A DNA stretch of 64,000 bases from a virus: IMG/VR virus record IMGVR_UViG_3300008259_005066, positions 62,001 through 126,000 of that record. One strand, 5' to 3'. Positions 16,479-25,186 of the stretch are shown here, piece by piece. Position 1 is the stretch's first letter; each line of letters begins with the position of its first letter. The position numbers and the translations under genes are program-made. The notes under the pieces were generated by a model, which worked only from the letters and a program-made list of their open reading frames with translations, made no database searches and was not told the origin of the DNA.

Positions 16479-17688
16479 AATGGATCACATTATATTGTGG
16501 TGTAGAAGGCATTTTCCGCCAAGGATCAACAATGACAGAACCATAGGCTATGGGAGAATAGAACGTGTCATCTCTCACATCACCAGTGTATCCATAGGTG
16601 ATTTGTCGATTGTGTGCCAGCAACAATACACAAGGACCAGTGATCGATTGGACTACATCGTCGCTGTCATCTGCCAAGGGATCTAAGTATTTCACAGAAT
16701 AACCGGCCTCCTTGATATAGAATCCTATCAACGTGGAGTAGCTACCGATACAGTAGGCAACATCAGGCTTGTATGCCTTGCCATGTATGACTATAGGCAA
16801 ATTCTTTTCTTTGGCTTGGTCTACTAAAAAGTGTGCTAGATTTTTTGCTTGTATTTCTCGAGCATGCATGATGGTGTCAAACAAGTCATAGCCAATGTCA
16901 TACTCTTCGGCCAACCAACGCAAGGCGATGTTGTCTCGAGGATGGCAAGCACCTGCATCGCCCATGCCCGCGGTCATGTATTTGGGTCCCATGATACGCA
17001 TGGTTGATTGGGCAAGGGCATCGGTCACAACATCCACATTGATGTTGCCAATCTTCAGCGCAAAATCCTGTATCATGTTCACCAGTCCAACCTTGGCAGA
17101 AATGAATGTGTTGTAGAAAATCTTGATGGCTTCGCACTCGTCCCAGGTACCTGTGACATAACGGGGATTGTTTTTCATCAACGGGCGATATAGATCGATT
17201 AGATCACGCATCTCAGATGCATCACCAGTTTCTGTCCCGATCATGACCATTTCGGGATTGGCCATATCCCATTTGACCGAGCCCATGGCTATGAGGTAAG
17301 GATTATAAAGGAACTGATGCTGTGGACCCAACAAGTTGGCAAAATGTCTGCGTGTGGTTCCCGGCAACACTGTAGAGATCAATACCACACGCTTGGGTGT
17401 GTCAGCATGTTCATTGATCTGACTAATAGCGTCTTTCACCGCATCATGCCCAAAGTCTCGAGGCTCCATGTGCGAGCTGGGCACTGATCCATCATAGCCC
17501 TCGGCGTGTGGAGTTGGCACAGCGATAAAGATCCAGTCGCTTTTTTTGACCACTTCGTCAATGCCACAAACTTCAACGGTATCACTATACCTCGGATATA
17601 TATCATACCCTCGGACTGTGTAACGTTCAGCAAATACCTCTGCACAGTCTAGACCCAGTTTTCCTAGACCAATAAAACCTATATTCAT
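16444..17688 (-). CDS. UDP-glucose/GDP-mannose dehydrogenase-family protein
   Basis: NAD-dependent enzymes that oxidise a nucleotide sugar twice to a uronic acid. The N-terminal Rossmann motif is GFIGLGKLGLD; IFIAVPTPH and STVLPGTTRR are family signatures, and GDAGACHPRDN carries the catalytic cysteine. A C-terminal UDP-binding domain follows (KAYKPDV, then PLADDSDD). 414 aa from the ATG at 17688, which has a GGAGGAA ribosome site. Probably supplies or modifies sugars for host surface or DNA; the neighbouring glycosyltransferase-like gene diverges from it with only 15 bases between. Confidence 0.9.
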   Translation of the reverse strand: MNIGFIGLGKLGLDCAEVFAERYTVRGYDIYPRYSDTVEVCGIDEVVKKSDWIFIAVPTPHAEGYDGSVPSSHMEPRDFGHDAVKDAISQINEHADTPKRVVLISTVLPGTTRRHFANLLGPQHQFLYNPYLIAMGSVKWDMANPEMVMIGTETGDASEMRDLIDLYRPLMKNNPRYVTGTWDECEAIKIFYNTFISAKVGLVNMIQDFALKIGNINVDVVTDALAQSTMRIMGPKYMTAGMGDAGACHPRDNIALRWLAEEYDIGYDLFDTIMHAREIQAKNLAHFLVDQAKEKNLPIVIHGKAYKPDVAYCIGSYSTLIGFYIKEAGYSVKYLDPLADDSDDVVQSITGPCVLLLAHNRQITYGYTGDVRDDTFYSPIAYGSVIVDPWRKMPSTPQYNVIHYGNTRDGRTGL

Positions 17689-17703
17689 TGTTTCCTCCAT
17701 TAA

Positions 17704-19005
17704 ATGACAGTGCCTGCTCATAATTTATACGATTTTATACATCAGGTCACAGAAAAACGTTTCTGGTTGTTGTATTTTTACCAATGGGGTAATAAAGATC
17801 TCAAGAACGTTTTGGACTACCAAAAGGACTATGAACACACAAAAGGACCCAATGGCATAGATAATCTGCTGGGAGAAACCTTCTTAGATCCAGATCAGAT
17901 AGGACTAAGCAGATTTTCATTGGCTAGGAATTTCCAACCGGTATTGTTTTGTCATGATCAAGAACCACTGAATTATGAACTGTATCAAGATGGACAGCCG
18001 TTGTTACACAAAACCGAAGAGTTCAATCGACAGGATTATAACTTTCCTGTGCAGGATCAAAATCTCAGAAACACCATAGTATGGTCTTGGCAAAAACAAT
18101 GGATCCTATTGCATTCTGAAATCAATTCCCCTCAACTGCAAAAATATGAATCCACTGGTCGTTATTGCGGCGCTTACTGGTGGAGCCATGCGTTGATTGC
18201 CCGTGATTGGTATAGATTTGCCCAACATGATCAAAGTCTCGAGAGAAAAAAGATCAAAAAAATATTTTTGATATATTGCAGAGATCAGACTGGTACCAGA
18301 CAATATCGCCAACAGGTCATGGATCATCTAAAACACAATGGACAATGTGATTTTGCAAATCCTACAACAGCAGATGCCATGGCCAGCGCCTATTATAACA
18401 GTGAAGATTTTTGCAAGACTGGTATAAGCCTGATCTTGGAAACTCTGTTTGAAGATCCAAGGATACACTTGACTGAGAAAACACTCAGGCCCATAGCCTG
18501 CGGACATCCATTTATCTTGGCTGCCGGACCCGGCGCCCTGGCAGTGTTAAAATACTATGGATTTGAGACTTTTAGCCCTTGGATTGATGAGTCATACGAT
18601 CATGAGTCCGATCATTCCACCCGCCTTGATCTCATACTCAAAGAGGTTGACAGGTTGTCTTCAATGGCTCCCGAACAACTCAATGAAATACTTGCTCATT
18701 GCTGGGCCGTGGCCCAGAGAAATAAACAACGGTTCTTTTCGGATAATTTCCTGAAATTCATAAAAGATGAACTTTACCATAACGTCATGCAAGCATATGG
18801 AAGGACCCAGAACAAATTGGATCCTTCATACTGGTGGTATGTGCGTCAATGGCGAAAGCAACACTTGCCTCAGAGTCCGCGATCTAACAAATACACCTTG
18901 CACCTGGTCAGACATCTACGACTCAACCAAGGGTCACTTGAACAATATCAGCGCCATGATCACAGCCTGGATGATGAATCCGGCACCAATTGTGACAATG
19001 TTTAA
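17704..19005 (+). CDS. Glycosyltransferase-like protein
   Basis: 433 aa. The C-terminal half has the nucleotide-sugar-binding pattern of GT-B-like transferases: LILETLFEDPRIHLTEKTLR, PIACGHPFILAAGPGAL and GFETFSPWIDESYD. The N-terminal half is aromatic and has no recognised motif. The donor and acceptor are unknown, but the divergent UDP-glucose dehydrogenase-like gene suggests a nucleotide sugar donor. No clear ribosome site precedes the ATG at 17704. The last 72 bases overlap the holin-like gene on the other strand. Confidence 0.65.
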   Translation: MTVPAHNLYDFIHQVTEKRFWLLYFYQWGNKDLKNVLDYQKDYEHTKGPNGIDNLLGETFLDPDQIGLSRFSLARNFQPVLFCHDQEPLNYELYQDGQPLLHKTEEFNRQDYNFPVQDQNLRNTIVWSWQKQWILLHSEINSPQLQKYESTGRYCGAYWWSHALIARDWYRFAQHDQSLERKKIKKIFLIYCRDQTGTRQYRQQVMDHLKHNGQCDFANPTTADAMASAYYNSEDFCKTGISLILETLFEDPRIHLTEKTLRPIACGHPFILAAGPGALAVLKYYGFETFSPWIDESYDHESDHSTRLDLILKEVDRLSSMAPEQLNEILAHCWAVAQRNKQRFFSDNFLKFIKDELYHNVMQAYGRTQNKLDPSYWWYVRQWRKQHLPQSPRSNKYTLHLVRHLRLNQGSLEQYQRHDHSLDDESGTNCDNV

Positions 19006-19257
19006 CGTATCCTTGAGCACCACTGCTCGTCCAAACAACAGCACCAGACCAGCCCACATAAACAGCACCACGTCTACAGAAGGAGTGCGATCACTGAGTC
19101 CCGTGAGTATGGCCAGCAATGTGGGTATGGTGGCCGAGTGGATCAGGATCACTGCCAGCCATCCCAGTGTTTCGGCTGAGACCGTGTGTAACTGATTGGC
19201 GAGATATTGGCTGAATCCTGCTCGGACATTTCCTATGAATTGGAAAAACTTGCTCAT
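18934..19257 (-). CDS. Holin-like membrane protein
   Basis: 107 residues with three hydrophobic helices: LGWLAVILIHSATIPTLLAI, VVLFMWAGLVLLFG and IVTIGAGFIIQAVIMALIL. The start at 19257 overlaps the stop of the cell-wall hydrolase gene as ATGA. Small size, three helices and coupling to an endolysin gene fit a holin that permeabilises the inner membrane at lysis time. No family motif confirms it. Confidence 0.6.
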   Translation of the reverse strand: MSKFFQFIGNVRAGFSQYLANQLHTVSAETLGWLAVILIHSATIPTLLAILTGLSDRTPSVDVVLFMWAGLVLLFGRAVVLKDTLNIVTIGAGFIIQAVIMALILFK

Positions 19258-19859
19258 GCGCCCTTCTCCTTCTTCTTGTAGAATCTGTGTGCTCCAAACT
19301 TGCCCACGTATTGCATGTTGGGCCAACCCGGATTTACATAGTCAGCATGGAAATACAGGGCCTCCTTGAGGCTGGGCAGTCGGAATCCCTCTAATAGGAC
19401 CTTCTTGGCCACTTCCATGCTCTCATCCCATAGTGCAGGGTGTATGGGTCGGACCTTGTGATGTGGTTCACAGTACCAAGAGAATTGGCATACGACCTTT
19501 TCGTATACCACGTTCTTTTGATAAACCACTCCACAGACGTCCTTGCCAAAACGACCGTCTTCTACGCGATTGATAGTGACTTGGGCCACACCCACTTTGC
19601 CTTCAAAAGGCTCAGAGGCGGCTTCCCAATAGATATTGCGGGCCAAGCATTCTAGTTGCTTGGAGCGATCCGCTGTGGACACGAAGCCTTGGCGCCATGA
19701 GGCCGCTTCGTTGTCAGATGCAAGAGCATCCAGACGCAAATTGGTGACTGTGATCAAGATCGATGCTACGATCATTAGGCCGATCACACGGGGCAGACTT
19801 ACAAAAAGTTTGGCCATGTCAACTTGGTGCGTTCTTGACTTTGATGTTGTCTCTGTCAT
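19254..19859 (-). CDS. Cell wall hydrolase, SleB/Hydrolase_2 type endolysin
   Basis: Lytic glycosylase-type domain that cuts peptidoglycan. The hydrolase signature is clear: LECLARNIYWEAASEPFEGK (E conserved after YW), VGVAQVTINRV, CGVVYQ and CQFSWYC. Residues 20-45 form an N-terminal signal or anchor (RVIGLMIVASILITVTN then LDALASD), so export could use the host Sec system, as for signal-anchor-release endolysins. Ribosome site AAGGAGGA is very strong. 201 aa. Followed by the holin-like gene, making a lysis cassette. Confidence 0.9.
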   Translation of the reverse strand: MTETTSKSRTHQVDMAKLFVSLPRVIGLMIVASILITVTNLRLDALASDNEAASWRQGFVSTADRSKQLECLARNIYWEAASEPFEGKVGVAQVTINRVEDGRFGKDVCGVVYQKNVVYEKVVCQFSWYCEPHHKVRPIHPALWDESMEVAKKVLLEGFRLPSLKEALYFHADYVNPGWPNMQYVGKFGAHRFYKKKEKGA

Positions 19860-20035
19860 AACTTCCTCCTTGTTTACAGGTTTCGAACCGTAGTAATATG
19901 TAAATCCAATATTACCACAGATATCGGCGTATATTACAAAATGGGCTATATTTAACCAACCGGCCCTGAATTTGTCTCATACAAGGTTTATTTTATGGTA
20001 TTTTTTGGTGGTTGTCAAAAAAAGTTTCTTCAGAA

Positions 20036-20356
20036 TCAAAATCGCTGAGATTTTGGAAGAAAATTCCCATTTACGATGTCAGAGGATTCACCCACGCCCA
20101 AGATACAACCGGTGACGCGACCATACTGCACCAGAGTCCAGGCTCCGGTGGTTTCATTGAGAAAAAGACTGAATTGGCTGGTGTCTTGACTACTTTTTCC
20201 GATCCACAGTGGAAACTCTCGATACTTGTCTTTCATCAAAGTTTCCACTATCTCCCGGAATGGGCCGCAGGTCACTGGTTTGTCCCGCTCGGTCCACTCG
20301 CTCGCCATCGCTGAGATCGGTAGGATGGCGAGGATGAGGGCGATGATTTTTTTCAC
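20036..20356 (-). CDS. Small secreted protein
   Basis: Begins with a GTG and a clear signal peptide (MKKIIALILAILPISAMA), then an 88-residue mature domain with two cysteines (TCGPF, GCILGVG) that could form a disulfide. Its first 167 bases overlap the end of the upstream membrane protein gene in another frame. Function unknown; candidates include a lysis accessory or virion-associated periplasmic protein. Confidence 0.7.
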   Translation of the reverse strand: MKKIIALILAILPISAMASEWTERDKPVTCGPFREIVETLMKDKYREFPLWIGKSSQDTSQFSLFLNETTGAWTLVQYGRVTGCILGVGESSDIVNGNFLPKSQRF

Positions 20357-20891
20357 AGATCTCAGGGTGTGGATCCTGTGCTGGTCCCATCTTGCCCGAG
20401 GATGCTACAAATGGTGCAGGTGCTCCAAAACTGGGTGCTGTAGGTGCGGCACCGGGTGCGCCGAATCCGCCCATGGGCTTGTTAAAACTCATTGATGCTC
20501 CGCCAAAACTGGCAGATGCACTCAGGCCTCCCATGCCACTGGTGCCGCTGTTGCTGGGATTACCACTCACAGGAGTAGATCTCGTGGCCGCTTCCAGGGC
20601 TTTCATCTTGGCTTCTTTATCGTCTTTGCCGGCCAACATGATGCCCGACAGCGTACCGGTAAGGAACGTAGCAATGGGTATGATCAGTTCAAAAAACTTC
20701 TGATCTATGGGGCTCATAGCGTTGAGTGGCTGGGTGACGAATATGATTGAATACAGCACCACAAACACTATGCCTGTCAGTGTCAGCGCCAAGCAAACAC
20801 CTATGAAAAAACGCAGGCGGGCCATGAGCTGATCTTCGGTGTAGATAAATGGATCTTCTTGATCTTTTTCTTTGAAAAATTTAAAAATCAT
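20190..20891 (-). CDS. Two-helix membrane protein with low-complexity tail
   Basis: Start at 20891 overlaps the preceding stop as ATGA. Two membrane helices (residues about 28-50 and 66-85) are followed by a Gly/Ala/Pro/Ser-rich stretch (GGFGAPGAAPTAPSFG). The final 58 residues are charged and read like a shadow of the secreted protein encoded in the other frame, so the tail may not be under protein-level selection. Similar two-helix proteins occur beside lysis genes in T4-like phages; role unknown. Confidence 0.65.
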   Translation of the reverse strand: MIFKFFKEKDQEDPFIYTEDQLMARLRFFIGVCLALTLTGIVFVVLYSIIFVTQPLNAMSPIDQKFFELIIPIATFLTGTLSGIMLAGKDDKEAKMKALEAATRSTPVSGNPSNSGTSGMGGLSASASFGGASMSFNKPMGGFGAPGAAPTAPSFGAPAPFVASSGKMGPAQDPHPEICEKNHRPHPRHPTDLSDGERVDRAGQTSDLRPIPGDSGNFDERQVSRVSTVDRKK

Positions 20892-21157
20892 TTGCAATTC
20901 GCTCCTAGAGTTGTTTGGGGTGCCGATGCAGTCGTAGTTCCAGCACTGGGCGGGCCTAGACGTGGATCGCGGCCACCTTTGAATATGTGATCTGGGCAGG
21001 TCCTTGTGACATCACAAGCGGGTAACTTACACATGTCTTTGTCCCAGTTGGCAGGATCTTGGCAGGGATAGCGGAATCTATCACCGCCAAATATGGCCAG
21101 CATCAAGGGCATGAAAATCAGCAAGGCCAACCATTTGAACAGTTTACGATCGTTCAT
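20888..21157 (-). CDS. Small membrane-anchored cysteine-rich protein
   Basis: 89 residues from the ATG at 21157, which has AGGAG. One helix (LFKWLALLIFMPLMLAIF) precedes a cysteine-containing region (RYPCQDPANWDKDMCKLPAC, then TCPDH), a pattern I recall from small proteins in cyanophages and other T4-like phages. Four to five cysteines suggest periplasmic disulfides. Function unknown. Confidence 0.7.
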   Translation of the reverse strand: MNDRKLFKWLALLIFMPLMLAIFGGDRFRYPCQDPANWDKDMCKLPACDVTRTCPDHIFKGGRDPRLGPPSAGTTTASAPQTTLGANCK

Positions 21158-21191
21158 TCGAGCTCCTAGTTTATTGTTTGCTGTATTTAAC

Positions 21192-21212
21192 AAAAAACCC
21201 GCCGAAGCGGGT
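21192..21212 (-). terminator. Rho-independent terminator
   Basis: Minus-strand hairpin ACCCGC-TTCG-GCGGGT with a stable UUCG tetraloop, followed by six T. It lies 8 bases after the stop of the coiled-coil gene at 21220 and before the next start at 21157. Confidence 0.88.
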
Positions 21213-21219
21213 CGAGCGC

Positions 21220-21699
21220 TTATTTGCCTGCCAAGGGATTATCTAGGGCTTTTTTGATCTTGTCGTCTACTTCTCGTCGCAGTTCGCGCACATCTTTTTC
21301 AGTTTCGCGCTGGCTTTGTTTGCTACTGCGCTCTACTTGTTCTACCACATTTTCTAGCCTGCGGATATCTTGCTTGAGATCGTTCTTGATGTCTTGCGTA
21401 TACTGTGTGCCTTTTTCTGAACTCTGTTGCACCAGTTCCAGTTTCTTGTAAATTTCTGTTAGATCTGGCGTGACATACTCAGCGATCTTTTTCTTCATGC
21501 TCTGGTAGTCTTTGTATACTTCAAAAGCTCCATACAATCCGCCCAACACAGACGATACTATGGTGGCAGCCACCATGAGTTTAGCTGGCGTAAACTCATA
21601 ACCTCCAATGGAGATCACTGTGTCTTTGCTGGCGTATTTTTTCACCGCCGCATCCATGTCATCGATCTTTTTGTTTACGTCTTTGATTTCTTCTCCCAT
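21220..21699 (-). CDS. Membrane-anchored coiled-coil protein
   Basis: 159 aa. An N-terminal helix (VNKKIDDMDAAVKKYASK), a glycine-rich membrane segment at 40-60 (LMVAATIVSSVLGGLYGAF), then a long heptad-rich coiled coil (residues 66-155). Strong ribosome site AAGGAGAAGG. Topology is that of spanin-like or tail-associated inner-membrane proteins. No named family. Confidence 0.75.
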   Translation of the reverse strand: MGEEIKDVNKKIDDMDAAVKKYASKDTVISIGGYEFTPAKLMVAATIVSSVLGGLYGAFEVYKDYQSMKKKIAEYVTPDLTEIYKKLELVQQSSEKGTQYTQDIKNDLKQDIRRLENVVEQVERSSKQSQRETEKDVRELRREVDDKIKKALDNPLAGK

Positions 21700-21766
21700 T
21701 TCCTTCTCCTTTTATTGCACGCCTCGTTGGCGTTGTAATTTTTTAGCGACTTGATCAGACCTCTGT

Positions 21767-21883
21767 TCATTGAGATCTATTCTGTATCGTGCCTTGTTTT
21801 ATTGCTATGCTCTGATGCTCCAACCAGATGCCCAACAAACCCACTAGCACTGCTACCACGGCAAATAATTTGGCCACGATCAT
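21767..21883 (-). CDS. Very small membrane protein, possibly truncated by a frameshift
   Basis: 38 residues, beginning MIVAKLFAVVAVLVGLLGIW, one membrane helix and a short tail. The ATG overlaps the upstream stop as ATGA. The neighbouring frame continues as ARYRIDLNEQRSDQVAKK to a stop at 21712, just before the next ribosome site, and has no start of its own; it reads like a natural helical tail, so a one-base shift may have shortened this gene. Confidence 0.5.
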   Translation of the reverse strand: MIVAKLFAVVAVLVGLLGIWLEHQSIAIKQGTIQNRSQ

Positions 21884-22323
21884 ACCTTATATAGTTTGAA
21901 AAAATATGTGAGCAAAGCAGCCACGCCCACGCAGTACCAGAACAGATCCTGCACCCGATGGCGATCTCTGTCAATAAACTTCATGTCTTGTGCATTCTGC
22001 GTCTGTATCTCCGTCTTGATCTTCTGCACTTGATTCCAAGCATCCTTGCCATGCTTCGCAGTCAAATCTGTTTTTAATTTTTTTACTAACTCTTCTCGTT
22101 GTAGTTCTTCTTCAAATTTACGTATGGCTGTGAGTTCTGCATTGATCAAGAGTTGTTCTTGTTGGCGCCGTTCCTGGACTCGCTTTTTCTGTTCATTCTG
22201 AACAGTTTTCTCCATGTCGCCTTGTATTTCGCCAACAAATTTACTGGTGTCATCTCCCAGTTTCTTGGCCTGTTTCAAGGCATTCAGGCCACCGGATAAA
22301 TCTTTGGGTATCTCCATGATCAT
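21880..22323 (-). CDS. Coiled-coil protein with C-terminal membrane helix
   Basis: 147 aa, mostly charged helix (EKTVQNEQKKRVQERRQQEQ), ending in one membrane helix (LFWYCVGVAALLTYFFKLY) with a one-residue cytoplasmic or periplasmic tail. Tail-anchored layout. ATG overlaps the previous stop as ATGA. Function unknown; conserved style in T4-like environmental phages. Confidence 0.75.
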   Translation of the reverse strand: MIMEIPKDLSGGLNALKQAKKLGDDTSKFVGEIQGDMEKTVQNEQKKRVQERRQQEQLLINAELTAIRKFEEELQREELVKKLKTDLTAKHGKDAWNQVQKIKTEIQTQNAQDMKFIDRDRHRVQDLFWYCVGVAALLTYFFKLYKV

Positions 22324-23861
22324 CTCGCATACTGTCTGTCGACCATGTCTGCATGGCGTCGGTCCGAAGCACCAGTGAGTCCCTGCAACAATCTGCGGTT
22401 ATCCACGTTCTGTTGTCCACGATAGATTTCTCTAGGTGCGTAAAATTGTGCATCTGGTAGGCGAGCCTGACCATAGGCTTCAAAGCCCGGCACAAAACTC
22501 ATGGTGGCCACTACATAAGATTGATTGGCCATCTGCTCATCCAAGGTCTTGGCCGAATCGGCTTCACGTATGGCTTCGCGACCACGTGCCACAGCATTTT
22601 CCATGGCAGCACGACGCTGGCGTTCGGCCAATTGTTTGCGTCGGTCGCTAGATTCTTCTTCGCGTTTCTTTTCTTCTTTCAGTGCGAGTTCACGCTCGGC
22701 CGCAGTGGCTTCTCGACCTTTTTTCTGCTGTTCTGACTCGGCAGAGGGTTTGGTCTGGATCTGTATGCTCAATGTGCCAGTAGGGCTGGCAGTGGTTTCA
22801 ACTTTCTTGGTAACCACAGTGTTGACTTGGCTGTCAGGTACAACTGCCACGCCGGTAGATACCGAGCCGTCAGTGGCTATGGTCAAGGTAGGTTCTGTGG
22901 TAGATACAGTTCCAGTCAATGATACCGAGCTGGTGGTCGTAGATGTGGTTGTCGTGGTCGTTGATGCGGCCTGTGTGTTTTGTTGCGTGACGTAGGCTGT
23001 GTTGTAACCAGGACAGGAACGATCATACAAGGGATTGGCCGTGCATTGTTGCGTAAAATAGGCCTGTTGATAGCCCGGACATGAAGGATCATACAAGGCA
23101 GAGATGCTACATTGTTGTGTGAGAAATGCCTGGGCATATCCCGGACAAGAAGCACTGAAAAGAGGATTGGCGCTACACATCGCAGTCTGGTAGCCAGGGC
23201 AAGTGGGATCACTGATGGGATTGATCGCACACTGGTCCGCATCATACAACAGTCTCACATCAGTGTTGCGCACACGCGGACCATAAAGACCCATCCAGAA
23301 AAGACTGTCCTTGCCAGTCCAGGTAACGTCGAGACTGGTTACCTGTCCGGTAGTATAGCCGCCGCTCTGAGAAAACAATTTGCGTCCTGAATCCAGCAAC
23401 CATGAGGATGCTGGTGTGATACCTTGCGGATAGTTGTAAGTATATGATTCCAAGGCCTTACCATTGTTGCCATTTAGCGAGATAGTGCTGAACAGAGTCC
23501 CTCCATACTGTCCCGGAGAATTTTGTATCTCCCAAGAATAGTCATAGCCCACCCATTTGATGCCGGTGCCGGCCAAAGCCGAGTTGATGGCAATGCTCTG
23601 TGCCACTGTGCCCATGATATAACTGAATCTAATGGTGTTGGTGTCACTGTTGTAGTAAGGACTGCCTGGCACATACACACCACCACCTTCCACAGCAGTG
23701 ATACCTGCTGTGTTCAGGACCTGGGCACTAGGTATACCCCAGGCTGTGCCCGCAGGATTGATCAGATTAGATGTAGCTGTTTGTGCCCGTGCCGGCTGGT
23801 GCAACCATAGCGCAAACGTGGCCACTGACCAGAAGATCCAGAACCGCAACCAGATGTTCAT
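22320..23861 (-). CDS. Large secreted protein with cysteine (CPGY) repeats
   Basis: 513 aa with a signal peptide (residues 1-26, cut near PARA-QT). Residues about 30-205 form a beta-rich domain (AVEGGGVYVPGSPYY, FSYIMGTVAQSI). Residues 209-290 hold four tandem repeats of about 22 residues with the pattern CxxNPLxDxxCPGYxxAYxTQQ. A threonine/serine linker follows, then a charged coiled coil (EREL ALKEEKKREEES type) and a C-terminal tail. Paired cysteines suggest an extracellular or periplasmic disulfide-bonded rod. Likely virion- or envelope-associated. ATG follows the previous stop directly. Confidence 0.75.
   Translation of the reverse strand: MNIWLRFWIFWSVATFALWLHQPARAQTATSNLINPAGTAWGIPSAQVLNTAGITAVEGGGVYVPGSPYYNSDTNTIRFSYIMGTVAQSIAINSALAGTGIKWVGYDYSWEIQNSPGQYGGTLFSTISLNGNNGKALESYTYNYPQGITPASSWLLDSGRKLFSQSGGYTTGQVTSLDVTWTGKDSLFWMGLYGPRVRNTDVRLLYDADQCAINPISDPTCPGYQTAMCSANPLFSASCPGYAQAFLTQQCSISALYDPSCPGYQQAYFTQQCTANPLYDRSCPGYNTAYVTQQNTQAASTTTTTTSTTTSSVSLTGTVSTTEPTLTIATDGSVSTGVAVVPDSQVNTVVTKKVETTASPTGTLSIQIQTKPSAESEQQKKGREATAAERELALKEEKKREEESSDRRKQLAERQRRAAMENAVARGREAIREADSAKTLDEQMANQSYVVATMSFVPGFEAYGQARLPDAQFYAPREIYRGQQNVDNRRLLQGLTGASDRRHADMVDRQYAR
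22995..23250 (-). repeat. Four tandem CPGY-containing codon repeats
   Basis: Within the secreted protein, CPGY occurs four times at spacings of about 66 bases (units ending near 23020, 23080, 23145 and 23205). Units share NPL or SAL, D/S-SCPGY and TQQC. The DNA copies have diverged, so this is an established protein repeat and not a fresh duplication. Confidence 0.8.
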
Positions 23862-24479
23862 TTATTTGCAACCCATTCTTTCTTTGATTGTAGGGTCGTT
23901 ACCGGCGTAATCTTTACAGGCAAAATCGTCTCGGCGTGGAGATTTTTCTGCGGGCTTGCTCAAGTCAATCACGGGCGGCTTGGTAGCATAATGCCCCACG
24001 TTTTCTTTCTTGGTAGAATCTAGCACACCTCTACGTTCCCACTCAGCACGAGCATCGGCGCCAATTTTACCTTCTACTGGGCAGGGTGTGCCAGCGGCCA
24101 TCATGGCAGTAAATATACGTTCATCTTGACACAGCGTGGCCACTGCGGCGACCTTCATGCCCATGTCATATAAATTCTTTGACAGTTTGATGCGTTCGCA
24201 GTTCATGTCACGCATGGTTCCCCCCATGGAGATACCCAGGATCTGAGTCTGCACAGCACCTGACGCGGCCACGGCACACACATCATTGTTGATGGTGGTC
24301 ACAGCGGGTGCCACTGCCGTTGGTGGCGGACTTTTGATAGTGGTTGTAGAACTGGAATTGGTAGTCGACGTAGACCTGCTGGTGGAATCTGTGATGATTG
24401 GATCGGTCTGTGCAACTACTGCGGTCATAGATAGTGATAAAACTACGCCCGCCCAGAGTTTTTTATAGTTATAAAACAT
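23862..24479 (-). CDS. Secreted protein with Ser/Thr-rich linker
   Basis: 205 aa with an N-terminal signal (LWAGVVLSLSMTAVVAQ), a Ser/Thr-rich region at 30-50, and a domain with six cysteines (NDVCAVAASG, RDMNCERI, ATLCQDER, GTPCPVEG, DFACKDY, ERMGCK). AGGAGC ribosome site. Immediately upstream of the CPGY-repeat protein gene, so the two exported proteins probably work together. Family unknown. Confidence 0.75.
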   Translation of the reverse strand: MFYNYKKLWAGVVLSLSMTAVVAQTDPIITDSTSRSTSTTNSSSTTTIKSPPPTAVAPAVTTINNDVCAVAASGAVQTQILGISMGGTMRDMNCERIKLSKNLYDMGMKVAAVATLCQDERIFTAMMAAGTPCPVEGKIGADARAEWERRGVLDSTKKENVGHYATKPPVIDLSKPAEKSPRRDDFACKDYAGNDPTIKERMGCK

Positions 24480-24554
24480 CTTTTGTCTAGCTCCTTAGGC
24501 GACATAATATTTAACGGAGCCAAGACAAAAAATAAGCGGTAGTTTTATTTGTTA

Positions 24555-24797
24555 CTAAGAGATTGGTATATTTTTTAGCAGATTGATGCAGTCGTTGAAC
24601 AGTATCTGTTGATCCAGTTCATCTGCTGACAGTTGGATGTTGTCAAGGCGTTGCAGATCTTCCATGAGTTCCTGGAATTCTGCTGAGTTGACATCACCTC
24701 GCGACAATGCATCACGATATTCCAAGGCTTTTTGCACTCGATATCCCAAGGCATTGTTTTGTCTGCAGAAATTTTCTACCACTTGTTGAATGTTCAT
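24555..24797 (-). CDS. Small helical protein
   Basis: 80 aa, soluble, acidic and helical (QQVVENFCRQNNALGYRVQK, EFQELMEDLQRLDN). ATG overlaps the lipoprotein stop as ATGA. No recognised family; perhaps a regulator or virion-associated factor. Confidence 0.65.
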   Translation of the reverse strand: MNIQQVVENFCRQNNALGYRVQKALEYRDALSRGDVNSAEFQELMEDLQRLDNIQLSADELDQQILFNDCINLLKNIPIS

Positions 24798-25186
24798 GCT
24801 CGAGGTCTCCTTCCACTCACTGACAACATCTTGCGAGCGGCTTCGTTTATGTTTTTAATTTTGGCACTACAGAAAAATTTACTAGGTGGTCGGTCTCCAC
24901 GATAGCGTTGATCAAAATCTCCCACTATTTCACTGAGATTACGATTCATCTCTTGTATCTTGGAATTGTCAGGCAAGCTGGCACTGTATGTGGTCAGCCA
25001 ATCTACTTTGTGGCGTATATCTCTGCTCACTGTTCTGATTTCTTCAGTGGCACATACTGCATCTGTCTTGGTCAGTTCGATGATGTCTACCAAACGGGCT
25101 TGCTCATTATAGTCAAAATAACTAGGGAATAAAGCACAAGCCGACAGTAAAAAAGCGACACTAACGGTCGCTACTAAATTTTTCAT
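24794..25186 (-). CDS. Lipoprotein
   Basis: 130 aa from the ATG at 25186, the only start that gives a proper signal: MKNLVATVSVAFLLSAC with lipobox LSAC. The mature part is helical with two further cysteines (DAVCATEE, KFFCSAKI). It overlaps the upstream gene by 26 bases. An outer-membrane location is expected. The pattern could suit an outer-membrane spanin or an exclusion lipoprotein, but nothing proves it. Confidence 0.7.
   Translation of the reverse strand: MKNLVATVSVAFLLSACALFPSYFDYNEQARLVDIIELTKTDAVCATEEIRTVSRDIRHKVDWLTTYSASLPDNSKIQEMNRNLSEIVGDFDQRYRGDRPPSKFFCSAKIKNINEAARKMLSVSGRRPRA

Noticed and set aside
22525-22995. Long plus-strand frame opposite the CPGY-repeat protein
   Set aside because: Its Ser/Arg/Val-rich composition mirrors the repeat and coiled-coil codons of the true gene on the minus strand and it has no ribosome site.
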